A program made the translations under genes and the position numbers. The notes under the pieces were generated by a model. The model searched no databases, was not told where the DNA came from, and saw only the letters and a program-made list of their open reading frames with translations. From Tenacibaculum todarodis (GTDB taxonomy: Bacteria > Bacteroidota > Bacteroidia > Flavobacteriales > Flavobacteriaceae), in assembly GCF_001889045.1 (NCBI RefSeq), contig NZ_CP018155.1, forward strand, positions 863,001 through 927,000: DNA of 64,000 bases, in the 5' to 3' direction. Of the stretch, positions 7,988 to 17,819 are shown piece by piece (positions within the stretch are counted from its first letter, which is position 1; every line of letters starts with the position of its first letter).

Positions 7988-9073
7988 ATGAAAGATACAG
8001 CATTATCAAAAATACATGAAAGTTTAGGTGCAAAAATGGTTCCTTTTGCAGGTTTTAACATGCCAGTTCAGTACGAAGGTGTTACTGCAGAACATTTAAC
8101 AGTAAGAGAATCTGTTGGTGTTTTTGACGTAAGTCATATGGGAGAATTTTTGGTTGAAGGAGAAAATGCGTTGGCATTAATCCAAAAAGTAACTTCTAAC
8201 GATGCTTCTAAATTAGAAATTGGATCTGCGCAATACAGCTGTTTTCCTAATGAAGATAATGGAATTGTAGATGATTTAATTTGCTACCGTTTAAAAGAAG
8301 AAACGTATTTATTAGTAGTAAATGCTTCTAATATTGAAAAAGATTGGAACTGGATTTCTAAATACAACGAAGAATTTGACGCTAACATTAGAGATCTTTC
8401 AGAAAACTATTCTTTATTAGCTATTCAAGGCCCAAAAGCTGTAGAAGCAATGCAGAGTTTAACTTCGGAAGATTTATCTGCAATTGGTTTTTACACTTTT
8501 AAAATTACTGATTTTGCGGGTTACGACGGAATTATAGTTTCGGCAACAGGTTATACAGGTTCCGGAGGATTCGAAATTTACTGTAATAATGATGTTGTTG
8601 CAGATATTTGGAAGAAAGTTTTTGAAGCTGGAGCAGATTTCGGAATTAAACCAATTGGTTTAGCAGCGCGTGATACATTGCGTTTAGAAATGGGTTACTG
8701 TTTATACGGAAATGATATTGACGATACAACATCGCCAATTGAAGCAGGTTTAAGTTGGATTACAAAATTCTCTAAAGACTTTGTAAATGCTGAAGCTTTA
8801 GCCAAAGAAAAAGAACACAAACCAGAAAGACGTTTAGTTGCTTTTGAATTAGACGAACGCGGAATTCCAAGACAAGGTTACGATATTGTTGATGGAAACG
8901 GAAAAGTAATTGGAAATGTAACTTCTGGTACTATGAGTCCTTGTTTACAAAAAGGAATTGGAATGGGTTATGTACCAAGAATATTCTCTAAATCTGGAAC
9001 ACAAATACATATTCAGGTTCGTAAAAAAGCAATTCCTGCAACAATAGTAAAGTTGCCTTTTTACAAAGGATAA
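7988..9073 (+). CDS. gcvT: Aminomethyltransferase, glycine cleavage system T protein
   Basis: Transfers the methylene group from the aminomethyl-lipoyl H protein to tetrahydrofolate, releasing ammonia. At 361 residues the protein is full length, with the folate-binding N-domain (FDVSHMGEF), the characteristic [13 protein letters not shown] segment, [14 protein letters not shown], and the C-terminal barrel ending GMGYV. No other gcv gene is adjacent. glyA, which works in the same one-carbon exchange, lies 3 kb downstream on the other strand. No glycine riboswitch-like structure was recognised in the 200-bp upstream gap. Confidence 0.95.
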   Translation: MKDTALSKIHESLGAKMVPFAGFNMPVQYEGVTAEHLTVRESVGVFDVSHMGEFLVEGENALALIQKVTSNDASKLEIGSAQYSCFPNEDNGIVDDLICYRLKEETYLLVVNASNIEKDWNWISKYNEEFDANIRDLSENYSLLAIQGPKAVEAMQSLTSEDLSAIGFYTFKITDFAGYDGIIVSATGYTGSGGFEIYCNNDVVADIWKKVFEAGADFGIKPIGLAARDTLRLEMGYCLYGNDIDDTTSPIEAGLSWITKFSKDFVNAEALAKEKEHKPERRLVAFELDERGIPRQGYDIVDGNGKVIGNVTSGTMSPCLQKGIGMGYVPRIFSKSGTQIHIQVRKKAIPATIVKLPFYKG

Positions 9074-9094
9074 AATAGTATATAAGATAATTAA

Positions 9095-9131
9095 AAACAG
9101 ATTATATATATTTATGTAATCTGTTTTTTTA
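9095..9131 (+). terminator. Rho-independent terminator after gcvT
   Basis: The perfect stem AAACAGATTA/TAATCTGTTT has a 12-base loop and is followed by a T run. It lies 21 bp after the gcvT stop. Confidence 0.8.
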
Positions 9132-9157
9132 TGATTGAAATATAAATTTAGCACTCA

Positions 9158-10156
9158 TTGGATTCATTAACTCAAATAGTTTTAGGAGCTGCAGTTGGAG
9201 AAGCTGTTTTAGGAAGAAAAATTGGCAACAAAGCAATGTTATATGGCGCTATTGCTGGTACAATTCCAGATTTTGATATTTTCTCTTCTTATTTAACAGA
9301 TACAGTTTCTGCTTTAGAAATCCACCGAGGTTTTACACATTCCATCTTATTTTCTGTATTATTTGCTCCACTATTTGCCTTTATAGTTTGTAAATACGAG
9401 CGCTATAAAAACTTCAAAAACTGGACGCTATTATTTTTCTTAGCGTTTGTTACACATCCTATTTTAGATGCACAAACAACTTGGGGAACACAACTTTTTT
9501 GGCCACTTGATATTAGACTCGCCTTTAAAAATGTTTTTGTTATTGATCCGTTATATACGGTTCCGTTTTTGATCTTTTTAATTTTAGCAATGCGACAGAA
9601 AAAGCAAGCTAAAAAAAGACGTTTTTACAATAATTTAGGATTAATAGTTAGTAGTTCTTACTTAGTGTTAACGCTTATTTTAAAAATGATTTCTTATCAA
9701 ACATTCAAAAAGGAATTAGCAAATCAACAAATAACTTATAAAAGTTTAAAGACAAAACCAACGCCTTTAAACACTATTTTATGGAGCGCAAATGTAGAAA
9801 CGGAAAATGCTTATTTAATTGGTCATTCTTCATTTTTTGATAGCAAACCAATTCAGTTTTCTGAATACACAAAGAATCATCATTTATTAGGAGAATTGGC
9901 AAAGCACCCAAAAACAAAACGAATGATGGCAATTTCTAAAGGTTGGTTTACCATTAATAAAGAAAACAACACACTCTATTTTAACGATTTACGTTTCGGA
10001 ACATTAAGCATGCAACCAAATGCTCAAAATTTTGTTTTCAAATATAAAATTGATGTTGATGCAAACGGAAATCCAACTTTTACAGAAGAACCGAAACAAA
10101 AAAGAGACGGAAAAAAGTTACTATCAGAATTATGGCAACGAATTAAAGGAAACTAA
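9158..10156 (+). CDS. Membrane metal-dependent hydrolase, DUF457/YbcI family
   Basis: A 332-residue integral membrane protein of the family annotated as inner-membrane metal-dependent hydrolases. Diagnostic segments are MDSLTQIVLGAAVGEAVLG, PDFDIF, HRGFTHSIL and THPILDAQTTWGTQLFWP. Four or five hydrophobic segments lie in the first 190 residues; a soluble C-terminal part follows. The frame begins with TTG at 9158, and no ATG is available before the conserved start. The gene sits alone between the gcvT terminator and a convergent acyltransferase 3 bp away. The substrate is unknown. Confidence 0.85.
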   Translation: MDSLTQIVLGAAVGEAVLGRKIGNKAMLYGAIAGTIPDFDIFSSYLTDTVSALEIHRGFTHSILFSVLFAPLFAFIVCKYERYKNFKNWTLLFFLAFVTHPILDAQTTWGTQLFWPLDIRLAFKNVFVIDPLYTVPFLIFLILAMRQKKQAKKRRFYNNLGLIVSSSYLVLTLILKMISYQTFKKELANQQITYKSLKTKPTPLNTILWSANVETENAYLIGHSSFFDSKPIQFSEYTKNHHLLGELAKHPKTKRMMAISKGWFTINKENNTLYFNDLRFGTLSMQPNAQNFVFKYKIDVDANGNPTFTEEPKQKRDGKKLLSELWQRIKGN

Positions 10157-10159
10157 AAG

Positions 10160-10720
10160 TTATAAAATACGCTTGTTATTAAACAATTCTGGCTTGGCTC
10201 CTACTATTTCTTTATAATAGTCTAGAAAAACTTTAAAATCATTTTCAATATTATCTGTAGGATAAAATGGTTCCGATAATTTTATTTCTTTTTTACCAAA
10301 ATCAAACGCAAACATAACAATTGGTATGTTGGCACCTTTTGCAATATAATAAAAACCAGTTTTCCATTTTTCAACATATTTACGAGTACCTTCAGGAGAT
10401 AATGCCAATCTAAATTCCTCTTTAGAATCGAATAACTGTACAATTGCATCAACTAAATTAGTACTTTTAGTTCTGTCTACAGGAGAACCACCAAAAGCTC
10501 TTACAAAAAATCCCCAAGGCCATTTAAAGATCGATTTTTTACCAATAAAATTAATTTGTGTTCCCCAAGAATTTCTTGCCAATAAAGCAATGTGGAAGTC
10601 TTTCCAACTTGTGTGTGGAGCTCCAATAATTATATATTTTTTTAATTCCTTCGGAAAATCGCCGTTCAATTTCCAACCTAGAATTTTAGTATAAATAAAT
10701 TTTGAAATAGCTTGTACCAT
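10160..10720 (-). CDS. PlsC-like lysophospholipid acyltransferase family protein
   Basis: A 186-residue glycerophosphate-type acyltransferase. The catalytic HxxxxD motif is H36-TSWK-D41, and the substrate-binding box SPEGTR is at 108-113; GGSPVDR lies between them. It is shorter than PlsC (about 240) and lacks a clear N-terminal membrane helix. It belongs to the small group usually annotated as 1-acyl-glycerol-3-phosphate acyltransferase-like; the exact acceptor is unknown. It is divergent from rmuC. Confidence 0.85.
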   Translation of the reverse strand: MVQAISKFIYTKILGWKLNGDFPKELKKYIIIGAPHTSWKDFHIALLARNSWGTQINFIGKKSIFKWPWGFFVRAFGGSPVDRTKSTNLVDAIVQLFDSKEEFRLALSPEGTRKYVEKWKTGFYYIAKGANIPIVMFAFDFGKKEIKLSEPFYPTDNIENDFKVFLDYYKEIVGAKPELFNNKRIL

Positions 10721-10764
10721 TAATTGATTTTAAAGTGATAAATTTAAGCCTTAATTTTTACTTA

Positions 10765-12084
10765 ATGAACGAATTTATAATTTACTTAATAATTGCTATA
10801 GTTGGAGTTGTAATAGGATTACTTTCAGGCAAATACTTTTCAAAACTAAAATTTGAACAAGAGAAAGCAGGTTTAGCAGAACGTAACTCTATGTTAATAG
10901 AAACGCAGAAAAACGCAGAAAAGACTATTGAAGAGCTGAAAAGTGAAGTGAAAAACATTCAATTTCAGAAAGAAGACTTGATAAAAGTTAATACGCGCCA
11001 AGATGCAGATTTAAATAATCTACAATTAAAACTTACTGAAAACAAAGACGAAGTTGAAAAGCTACAAGAAAAATTTACCAAAGAATTTGAAAACTTAGCG
11101 AATAAGATTTTAGACGAAAAATCGAATAAATTTACAGAGCAGAATAAAGAAAATATCAAAAATATATTAAGTCCGTTACAAGAAAAAATTAAAGGATTTG
11201 AAGATAAAGTAGACAAAACTCACAAAGAAAGTATTGATTATCATGCAGCTTTACGTCAACAAATAATAGGTTTAAAAGAGCTGAACACACAAATGAGTAA
11301 AGAAGCTATCAACTTAACAAAAGCCTTAAAAGGAGATAGTAAAACCCAAGGAAATTGGGGCGAATTAGTTTTAGAACGTGTTTTAGAAAAATCTGGATTA
11401 GAAAAAGATAGAGAGTATTTTGTACAACAATCGTTTACAAATGACGAAGGAAAAAGAGTATTACCAGATGTTGTAATTCATTTACCAGACAACAAAAAAA
11501 TGGTAGTCGATTCTAAAGTTTCTTTAACTGCATATGAACAATATGTAAATGGCGAAGAAGAGCAAAGAGAACAGTTTTTAAAAGAGCATGTTAATTCTTT
11601 AAAACGTCACGTAGATCAATTATCAGAAAAGAAATACGAAGATATTTATAAAATAGAATCGCCAGATTTTGTACTTCTTTTTGTACCAATTGAACCTGCT
11701 TTTGCAGTTGCGTTAAATACAGATAACACATTGTACAACAAAGCTTTTGAGAAAAACATTGTAATTGTTACTCCAACAACTTTATTGGCTACTTTACGTA
11801 CTATTGATACGATGTGGAATAACGAAAAGCAACAACGTAACGCAATTGAAATATCAAGACAAGCTGGTGCTTTGTATGATAAATTTGATGGTTTACTAAA
11901 AGATTTAATTGGTGTTGGTAAAAAGATAGATGCTTCTAAAACAGATTATAATTCTGCAATGAATAAACTTTTTGAAGGTAAAGGAAACTTAATTACCAGT
12001 GTAGAAAAACTAAAGAAAATGGGTGCAAAAGCTAAAAAAGCACTACCAGAAAATATTATTGCAAGAGCAAATGATGATGATTAA
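10765..12084 (+). CDS. rmuC: DNA recombination protein RmuC homolog
   Basis: A 439-residue protein with one N-terminal membrane helix (FIIYLIIAIVGVVIGLL), a long coiled coil (about 35-150) and the RmuC nuclease-like domain (GNWGELVLERVLEKSGL, LPDVVIHLPDNKKMVVDSKVS, FVLLFVPIEPAF). RmuC limits inversions at short repeats and is linked to the PD-(D/E)xK fold. A GTG at 10735 would add ten residues, but the ATG at 10765 gives the standard helix-first start, so I chose that one. Confidence 0.93.
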   Translation: MNEFIIYLIIAIVGVVIGLLSGKYFSKLKFEQEKAGLAERNSMLIETQKNAEKTIEELKSEVKNIQFQKEDLIKVNTRQDADLNNLQLKLTENKDEVEKLQEKFTKEFENLANKILDEKSNKFTEQNKENIKNILSPLQEKIKGFEDKVDKTHKESIDYHAALRQQIIGLKELNTQMSKEAINLTKALKGDSKTQGNWGELVLERVLEKSGLEKDREYFVQQSFTNDEGKRVLPDVVIHLPDNKKMVVDSKVSLTAYEQYVNGEEEQREQFLKEHVNSLKRHVDQLSEKKYEDIYKIESPDFVLLFVPIEPAFAVALNTDNTLYNKAFEKNIVIVTPTTLLATLRTIDTMWNNEKQQRNAIEISRQAGALYDKFDGLLKDLIGVGKKIDASKTDYNSAMNKLFEGKGNLITSVEKLKKMGAKAKKALPENIIARANDDD

Positions 12085-12114
12085 AAAAAGCGACCAAATT
12101 GGTCGCTTTTTTTA
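12084..12114. terminator. Bidirectional terminator between rmuC and glyA
   Basis: The perfect stem GCGACCAA-A-TTGGTCGC is flanked by an A run on the left and a T run on the right. It can end both the rightward rmuC and the leftward glyA transcripts. Confidence 0.9.
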
Positions 12115-12131
12115 TTCTGTAAAAAACTTTT

Positions 12132-13406
12132 TTACATTATAAATAATCTTCTTTGGTGCATTAATTCATGTACCTTCTCTCCTACTTGTTTCAGTTTTTC
12201 TTCATCTGTAGCATTCATTAATGCTTCATCAATTAAAGAAACTACAGTTTCCATATCTGTTTCTTTTAAACCACGTGTTGTTACTGCAGCAGTTCCAACT
12301 CTAATTCCTGAAGTTACAAATGGACTTTCAGTATCAAAAGGAACCATGTTTTTGTTTACCGTAATATCTGCTTTTACAAGAGCATTTTCAGCATCTTTAC
12401 CTGTTAGACTTTTATTACGTAAATCAATTAACATACAGTGATTGTCTGTTCCTCCAGAAATAATATCGTATCCTTTTGCAACAAATGCTTTTGCCATTGC
12501 AGCAGCATTTTCTTTAACTTGTAATTGGTATTCTAAAAACTCATCCGTTAAAGCTTCACCAAAAGCAATTGCTTTTGCAGCAATAACGTGTTCTAATGGT
12601 CCTCCTTGATTTCCAGGAAAAACTGCCGAGTTAATTAACGTAGACATTTTCTTTAATTTTCCTGATTTCAATTTTAATCCAAACGGATTTTCGAAATCTT
12701 TACCAATCATAATCATTCCACCACGTGGTCCACGTAATGTTTTATGAGTTGTAGTTGTAACAATATGACAATGTGGTAATGGATCTGATAAAATTCCTTT
12801 AGCAATTAAACCAGCTGGATGCGAAATATCTGCCATTAAAATTGCACCTACACTGTCTGCAATTTCTCTAAATTTTTCAAAATCCATATCACGAGAATAT
12901 GCAGAAGCACCCGCAATAATTAATTTTGGCTTGTGTTCTTTAGCTTGTTCAGCTATATGATTATAATCTATTCTTCCAGTTTCTTTATCAACTCCATAAA
13001 AAACAGGGTTGTATAATTTACCAGAAAAGTTAACTGGAGATCCGTGTGTTAAATGTCCTCCATGCGATAAATCGAAACCTAAGATTGTGTCTCCAGGTTT
13101 TAAACACGCAGCAAAAACAGCTGTATTTGCCTGAGAACCAGAGTGAGGTTGTACATTTACATATTCAGCTCCAAATAATTCTTTAGCTCTATCAATAGCA
13201 ATCTGCTCTACAACATCTACTACTTCACAACCTCCATAATATCTTTTTCCAGGATATCCTTCAGCATATTTATTCGTTAAAACAGAGCCTTGCGCTTGCA
13301 TAACTTGTTCGCTTACAAAATTTTCTGAAGCTATTAATTCTAAACCATTAAGTTGGCGTTCTTTTTCCTCTTGAATTAAATCAAAAATTAAGTGATCTTG
13401 TTGCAT
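12132..13406 (-). CDS. glyA: Serine hydroxymethyltransferase
   Basis: A PLP enzyme that interconverts serine and glycine with tetrahydrofolate, the main source of one-carbon units. The protein is full length (424 residues): [10 protein letters not shown] at the start, [13 protein letters not shown], the PLP-lysine motif [14 protein letters not shown] (about residue 225), and [17 protein letters not shown] near the end. It has its own terminator and a 197-bp divergent promoter region shared with fahA. Confidence 0.97.
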   Translation of the reverse strand: MQQDHLIFDLIQEEKERQLNGLELIASENFVSEQVMQAQGSVLTNKYAEGYPGKRYYGGCEVVDVVEQIAIDRAKELFGAEYVNVQPHSGSQANTAVFAACLKPGDTILGFDLSHGGHLTHGSPVNFSGKLYNPVFYGVDKETGRIDYNHIAEQAKEHKPKLIIAGASAYSRDMDFEKFREIADSVGAILMADISHPAGLIAKGILSDPLPHCHIVTTTTHKTLRGPRGGMIMIGKDFENPFGLKLKSGKLKKMSTLINSAVFPGNQGGPLEHVIAAKAIAFGEALTDEFLEYQLQVKENAAAMAKAFVAKGYDIISGGTDNHCMLIDLRNKSLTGKDAENALVKADITVNKNMVPFDTESPFVTSGIRVGTAAVTTRGLKETDMETVVSLIDEALMNATDEEKLKQVGEKVHELMHQRRLFIM

Positions 13407-13573
13407 TGTTGTTTAATTTATATAAGTTTCAAAAATAGTTAAAATCAATTTCGAATAAAACAACTTTTAGCAATATTTTATAAATACTTATTATAATTAC
13501 GCTTTTCAAAATAAAGTACTGTTAAAAATGTATTTTTCATTGTTTTTTTATTTTAAAATGAGAAAAAATTATG

Positions 13574-13581
13574 TAGGTTTG
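13574..13581 (+). promoter_or_regulatory. Bacteroidetes -7 box for fahA
   Basis: TAGGTTTG matches TAnnTTTG and lies 22 bp before the fahA ATG. No good -33 TTG was found at the usual 19-21 bp spacing. Confidence 0.5.
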
Positions 13582-13603
13582 ATAAAAAATAAATTACAAC
13601 ACA

Positions 13604-14884
13604 ATGGTTATAACAGCAAACAATACGAATAGGAAATCTTGGTTAAAAGTTGAGGATAATTCTGACTTCCCAATTCAGAATATTCCTTTCGGAGTTTTTT
13701 TAACAAGAGATGATATAATTACTATTGGAACAAGAATTGGAGACTTTGCAATCGACTTAGGTGCTTTTCATCAATTAGGATATTTTGAAGGAATTCCACT
13801 TACGGATGATATGTTTTTACAAGATACTTTAAATGATTTTATTGCAGACGGTCGTAAAACATGGCGTTTAGTTCGTAATAGAATTGCTGAAGTTTTTGAT
13901 GTTGTTAATGGAAAACTACGTGATAACGCAGAACATAAAGATAAAATTATCTTTAGAATGGATGAAGTAGAAATGCTTTTACCAGTTTCTGTTGGAGATT
14001 ATACAGATTTTTATGCAAGTAAAGAACACGCAACTAATGTTGGTTCTTTATTTAGAGATCCAGAAAATGCATTATTACCAAACTGGTTACACATACCAAT
14101 TGGTTATCATGGAAGAAGTTCTTCTATCATTCCTTCGGGAACACCGATTCGTCGTCCAGTTGGACAACAAAGACCTAGCGAAGGTGAAAAAACACCAAAC
14201 TTTGGTCCAACAAAATTATTAGATTTCGAATTAGAAATGGCATTTATTACTACAGATGCAAATGATTTAGGAGATAGAATTCCTATTGAAGAAACTGAAG
14301 AACACATTTTTGGATTGGTCTTATTTAATGATTGGTCTGCTCGTGATATTCAAGCTTGGGAATATGTTCCTTTAGGCCCATTTTTAGGAAAAAACTTTGC
14401 TTCTACTATTTCTCCTTGGATTGTTACTTTAGATGCTTTAGAGCCATTTAGAACTGAAAATCCTAAACAAGTTCATGAACCTTTACCATATTTAAAACAA
14501 GATGGTAAAAATAGTTATGATATTAACTTGCAAATGGCTATTCAACCAGAAAACAAAGAAGAAACGGTTGTTTGTAATTCAAACTTTAAATATATGTATT
14601 GGACAATGGCGCAACAATTAGCGCACCATACTGTAAATGGTTGTCCGGTTGAAGCTGGAGATATGATGGGTTCTGGAACAATTTCTGGACCAACAAAAGA
14701 TAGCTTTGGTTCTATGTTAGAATTAACTTGGCGAGGACAAAATCCTATTAAATTAAAAGACGGTTCTGAACGTAAATTTATTAATGATAATGACACTGTA
14801 ATTATGCGCGGTTATTCTCAAAATGATGATGTAAGAATAGGATTTGGTGAATGTACTGGTAAGATTTTACCTGCTAAATTATAA
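13604..14884 (+). CDS. fahA: Fumarylacetoacetase
   Basis: Last step of tyrosine/phenylalanine breakdown: it hydrolyses fumarylacetoacetate to fumarate and acetoacetate. The 426-residue protein has the two-domain FAH fold with YHGRSSSI, the metal-site segment LDFELEMAF, FNDWSARDIQAWEYVPLGPF and the ending GFGECTGKILP. Other genes of the pathway are not in the window. It has a strong terminator downstream. Confidence 0.96.
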   Translation: MVITANNTNRKSWLKVEDNSDFPIQNIPFGVFLTRDDIITIGTRIGDFAIDLGAFHQLGYFEGIPLTDDMFLQDTLNDFIADGRKTWRLVRNRIAEVFDVVNGKLRDNAEHKDKIIFRMDEVEMLLPVSVGDYTDFYASKEHATNVGSLFRDPENALLPNWLHIPIGYHGRSSSIIPSGTPIRRPVGQQRPSEGEKTPNFGPTKLLDFELEMAFITTDANDLGDRIPIEETEEHIFGLVLFNDWSARDIQAWEYVPLGPFLGKNFASTISPWIVTLDALEPFRTENPKQVHEPLPYLKQDGKNSYDINLQMAIQPENKEETVVCNSNFKYMYWTMAQQLAHHTVNGCPVEAGDMMGSGTISGPTKDSFGSMLELTWRGQNPIKLKDGSERKFINDNDTVIMRGYSQNDDVRIGFGECTGKILPAKL

Positions 14885-14907
14885 ACTAATTCTCTATCAA
14901 TTAAATA

Positions 14908-14940
14908 AAAATCCGTTTCAAAATTGAAACGGATTTTTTT
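14908..14940 (+). terminator. Terminator after fahA
   Basis: The stem ATCCGTTTCAA/TTGAAACGGAT is followed by a run of Ts. It is the same hairpin as at 23101-23133 apart from one base. The gene on its right is convergent, so it may act in both directions. Confidence 0.88.
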
Positions 14941-14949
14941 GTTATTTAA

Positions 14950-15222
14950 TTAATCTTCTAAATCATTTACATCAAAATCATCATTATCATCAAAAAACTC
15001 TTCATCTTCTGCATATTCTTCCATTGCATTTTCTAAACGATCACTTATTTTGACTAAATAATGTGTGTCTTCAGTTTTTACTTCTACTGCTTTTACAGTT
15101 TCTCCTTTTGCATTTTTAAAGGAAATAACATCACTATAATCATAACCATCAGGATATTTATCTATTAACATATCTAATATGTCTTTTGTTAATTTTGCGT
15201 ATTCTACGATTACTCTATTCAT
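14950..15222 (-). CDS. Conserved acidic hypothetical protein
   Basis: A 90-residue protein with a short basic/helical start (MNRVIVEYAKLTKDILDML), a middle region YPDGYDYSDVISFKN that looks like a folded beta unit, and a strongly acidic tail (EDEEFFDDNDDFDVNDLED). I recognise the type as a conserved Bacteroidetes protein of unknown function; it is sometimes labelled DNA primase without support. It follows the polyamine genes on the same strand, about 78 bp past the deoxyhypusine-synthase-like gene, and could be in that operon. Confidence 0.75.
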   Translation of the reverse strand: MNRVIVEYAKLTKDILDMLIDKYPDGYDYSDVISFKNAKGETVKAVEVKTEDTHYLVKISDRLENAMEEYAEDEEFFDDNDDFDVNDLED

Positions 15223-15251
15223 TTTTTAATACTTTTATTTTGTTGTTTTTT

Positions 15252-15292
15252 AGATTCCTCAATCGTTAAAAAAAACTCATTTCAGAATGACA
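15252..15292. repeat. Degenerate REP-like half element
   Basis: GATTCCTC followed by TTCAGAATGACA resembles the right half of the REP-like palindromes at 2007 and 62119, with the hairpin decayed. It lies between the deoxyhypusine-synthase-like gene and the acidic protein gene. The call rests on similarity to the other copies. Confidence 0.45.
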
Positions 15293-15299
15293 ATTATAA

Positions 15300-16268
15300 T
15301 TACATTTCTAATAAATAAGCAAAGATTAATGGCGCTACAATGGTTGCATCACTTTCTATAATAAATTTAGGTGTATCAATATCTAATTTACCCCAAGTAA
15401 TTTTCTCATTTGGAACTGCGCCAGAATATGAACCATAACTTGTAGTAGAATCTGAAATCTGACAAAAATAACTCCAAAATGGTGTTTCTGGTTTTTCCAT
15501 ATCTTGGTATAACATTGGCACTACACAAATCGGGAAATCTCCAGCAATTCCTCCACCTATTTGGAAAAATCCAATTCCGTTTTCAGAATTAGCTGTGTAC
15601 CAATCTGCAAGGAAAGTCATGTATTCAATTCCAGACTTTACAGTGCTTGCTTTTAATTCGCCTTTTAACACATACGATGCAAAAATATTACCCAATGTAG
15701 AATCTTCCCAACCAGGACAAATAATTGGTAAGTTTTTTTCTGCAGCAGCGTACATCCAAGAATCTTTTATATCAATCTCATAATATTGTTCTAAAACACC
15801 AGACAACAATAATTTATACATGTATTCATGTGGTAAATAACGTTCTCCTTTTGCTTCAGCATCTTTCCATATTTTTACAATATGTTCTTGAATTCTTCTA
15901 AAAGCTTCTTCTTCTGGAATACATGTATCTGTAACTCGGTTTAAACCTTTTTCTAATAAATCCCACTCATCTTGTGGCGTTAAATCTCTGTAATTTGGCA
16001 CACGTTTGTAGTGAGAATGCGCTACTAAATTCATAATATCTTCTTCTAAGTTTGCTCCTGTGCAAGAAATAATTTGCACTTTATCTTGTCGAATCATTTC
16101 TGCAAAAATCTTCCCTAACTCTGCAGTACTCATTGCTCCTGCTAAAGAAACTAACATTTTAGACCCTTTGTTTAATTGTGCTTCATACCCTTTAGCTGCA
16201 TCTACTAAAGCAGCTGCGTTAAAGTGTAAAAAGTATTTTTCTATAAAATTTGTAATTGGTTTTTTCAT
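15300..16268 (-). CDS. Deoxyhypusine synthase family protein (probable homospermidine synthase-like)
   Basis: A 322-residue NAD-dependent aminobutyl transferase of the DHS family: SLAGAMSTAELGK, ISCTGANLEEDI, CPGWEDSTLG, QIGGGIAGDF and the active-site lysine motif TWGKL (about residue 290). Eukaryotic and archaeal DHS modifies eIF5A, which bacteria lack. The gene sits directly after arginine decarboxylase, agmatinase and a nitrilase, so I infer that it moves an aminobutyl group onto a free polyamine, for example putrescine to homospermidine. It starts 13 bp after the nitrilase stop. Substrate specificity cannot be read from sequence alone. Confidence 0.85.
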   Translation of the reverse strand: MKKPITNFIEKYFLHFNAAALVDAAKGYEAQLNKGSKMLVSLAGAMSTAELGKIFAEMIRQDKVQIISCTGANLEEDIMNLVAHSHYKRVPNYRDLTPQDEWDLLEKGLNRVTDTCIPEEEAFRRIQEHIVKIWKDAEAKGERYLPHEYMYKLLLSGVLEQYYEIDIKDSWMYAAAEKNLPIICPGWEDSTLGNIFASYVLKGELKASTVKSGIEYMTFLADWYTANSENGIGFFQIGGGIAGDFPICVVPMLYQDMEKPETPFWSYFCQISDSTTSYGSYSGAVPNEKITWGKLDIDTPKFIIESDATIVAPLIFAYLLEM

Positions 16269-16280
16269 TTTTAAATATTG

Positions 16281-17810
16281 TTATTTTTGAAGTTTTTTAA
16301 CCTCGAATATATCTGTTCTTCTATCTTTTAAATTACGTACACTACCAAATTGATTTAGGTCTTTTAACAAGTCTAAATCTACATCAGCAATTAAAATCAT
16401 TTCTGTATTTGTGGTTGCTTCTGCTTTTATTCCGTTTGCAGGAAACGAAAAATCGCAAGGTGTAAATACCATAGATTGCGCATACTGAATATCCATATTA
16501 TTTACTTTCGGTAAATTACCAACACTACCAGCAATGGCAACATAACATTCGTTTTCTATAGCTCTTGCTTGTGCGCAATGTCTTACTCGCGAATATCCGT
16601 TTTGAGTATCTGTTAAAAACGGAACAAATAGAATATCCATTCCTTCTTCTGCTAAAATTCTACTTAGTTCTGGGAACTCAGAATCATAACAAATTAACAC
16701 ACCTATTTTTCCGCAATCTGTATCAAAAGTTTTTATCTCATTACCGCCTTGCATTCCCCAAACTTTTGCTTCGTCTGGCGTAACATGTAATTTTTCATAA
16801 CGTTCTGTAGAACCATCTCTTTTACAGATATAACCTACATTGTATAACAAACTATCTCTCATTTCTGGCATACTACCAGTTATAATATTGATATTATAAG
16901 TAATAGCCAATTCAGAAAATTTCTGAACAATTACAGGCGTGTATTTAGCTAACTCTCTAATTGCTTCCGATTCTGGCAAATGATTATTATCAGCCATTAA
17001 TGGTGCATTAAAAAACTCTGGAAATAAAGCAAAATCTGATCTATAAGCAGCAACTGCATCCACAAAGTATTCTGCTTGTTGCATTAATTCTTCTAAATCT
17101 TTATACAAACGCATTTGCCATTGAATTAATCCTAAACGCACTACTTTTTTCTTTGTAGCTGCTTTTTTAGACTTTTTCTCGTAATAAATGTTATCCCATT
17201 CTAATAAAACCGCAAACTCTCCAGAATTCTTATCACCTTCTAAATATCCTTTTAAAATTTTTGAAGGATGAAAATCATTCGAAATTTGAAAGTTTAAAAC
17301 TGGATCATGAATTTCTTTACGTTTTACTTTAGCTATGTACTCTTTAGGTGATAAAGTAGCTGCATATTTATGGTAATTAGGTATTCTTCCTCCAAAGGCA
17401 ATTCCTCTTAAATTCAGTTTTTCTGCAAGCTCTTTTCTATAATCATACAATCTTCTACCTAAACGTAAACCTCTAAATTCTTTTTTAATGAAAACATCAA
17501 TTCCGTATAAAACATCACCTTCTTCATCGTGTGTATCAAATGTATAATTACCTGTTATGTCTTCATACGTATGTTGATCATCAAAACTGTCATAATCTAA
17601 TTTAATAGCAAGTGCGCAACCAGCTAACTCACCGTTTATCTTTATAACTACTTGTCCTTCAGGAAATTTTTCGATTAATGCTTTAATCTGATTTTCTTTC
17701 CAATAAGATTCAGGCATGCTTGAATATGCCTGAATCATTGCTGATTTTAACTCTTGATAATCTTTAAGAGTTAAATATTTCAGCTCTATATTTTCTATGT
17801 TTTGTATCAT
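16281..17810 (-). CDS. GNAT acetyltransferase-carbon-nitrogen hydrolase fusion
   Basis: A 509-residue two-domain protein. Residues 1-215 form a GNAT-like acetyltransferase domain with the acyl-CoA loop FRGLRLGRRLYDYR. Residues 225-505 form a nitrilase-superfamily amidohydrolase with the Glu-Lys-Cys triad: Glu in LFPEFFNAP, Lys in YEKLHVTPDE and Cys in VLICYDSEFPE. It sits between the DHS-like gene and agmatinase, 10-13 bp from each. A role in polyamine metabolism (N-carbamoylputrescine-type amide hydrolysis or polyamine acetylation) is likely but not proven. The fusion is known in Bacteroidetes. Confidence 0.88.
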   Translation of the reverse strand: MIQNIENIELKYLTLKDYQELKSAMIQAYSSMPESYWKENQIKALIEKFPEGQVVIKINGELAGCALAIKLDYDSFDDQHTYEDITGNYTFDTHDEEGDVLYGIDVFIKKEFRGLRLGRRLYDYRKELAEKLNLRGIAFGGRIPNYHKYAATLSPKEYIAKVKRKEIHDPVLNFQISNDFHPSKILKGYLEGDKNSGEFAVLLEWDNIYYEKKSKKAATKKKVVRLGLIQWQMRLYKDLEELMQQAEYFVDAVAAYRSDFALFPEFFNAPLMADNNHLPESEAIRELAKYTPVIVQKFSELAITYNINIITGSMPEMRDSLLYNVGYICKRDGSTERYEKLHVTPDEAKVWGMQGGNEIKTFDTDCGKIGVLICYDSEFPELSRILAEEGMDILFVPFLTDTQNGYSRVRHCAQARAIENECYVAIAGSVGNLPKVNNMDIQYAQSMVFTPCDFSFPANGIKAEATTNTEMILIADVDLDLLKDLNQFGSVRNLKDRRTDIFEVKKLQK

Positions 17811-17819
17811 TATAGAAGA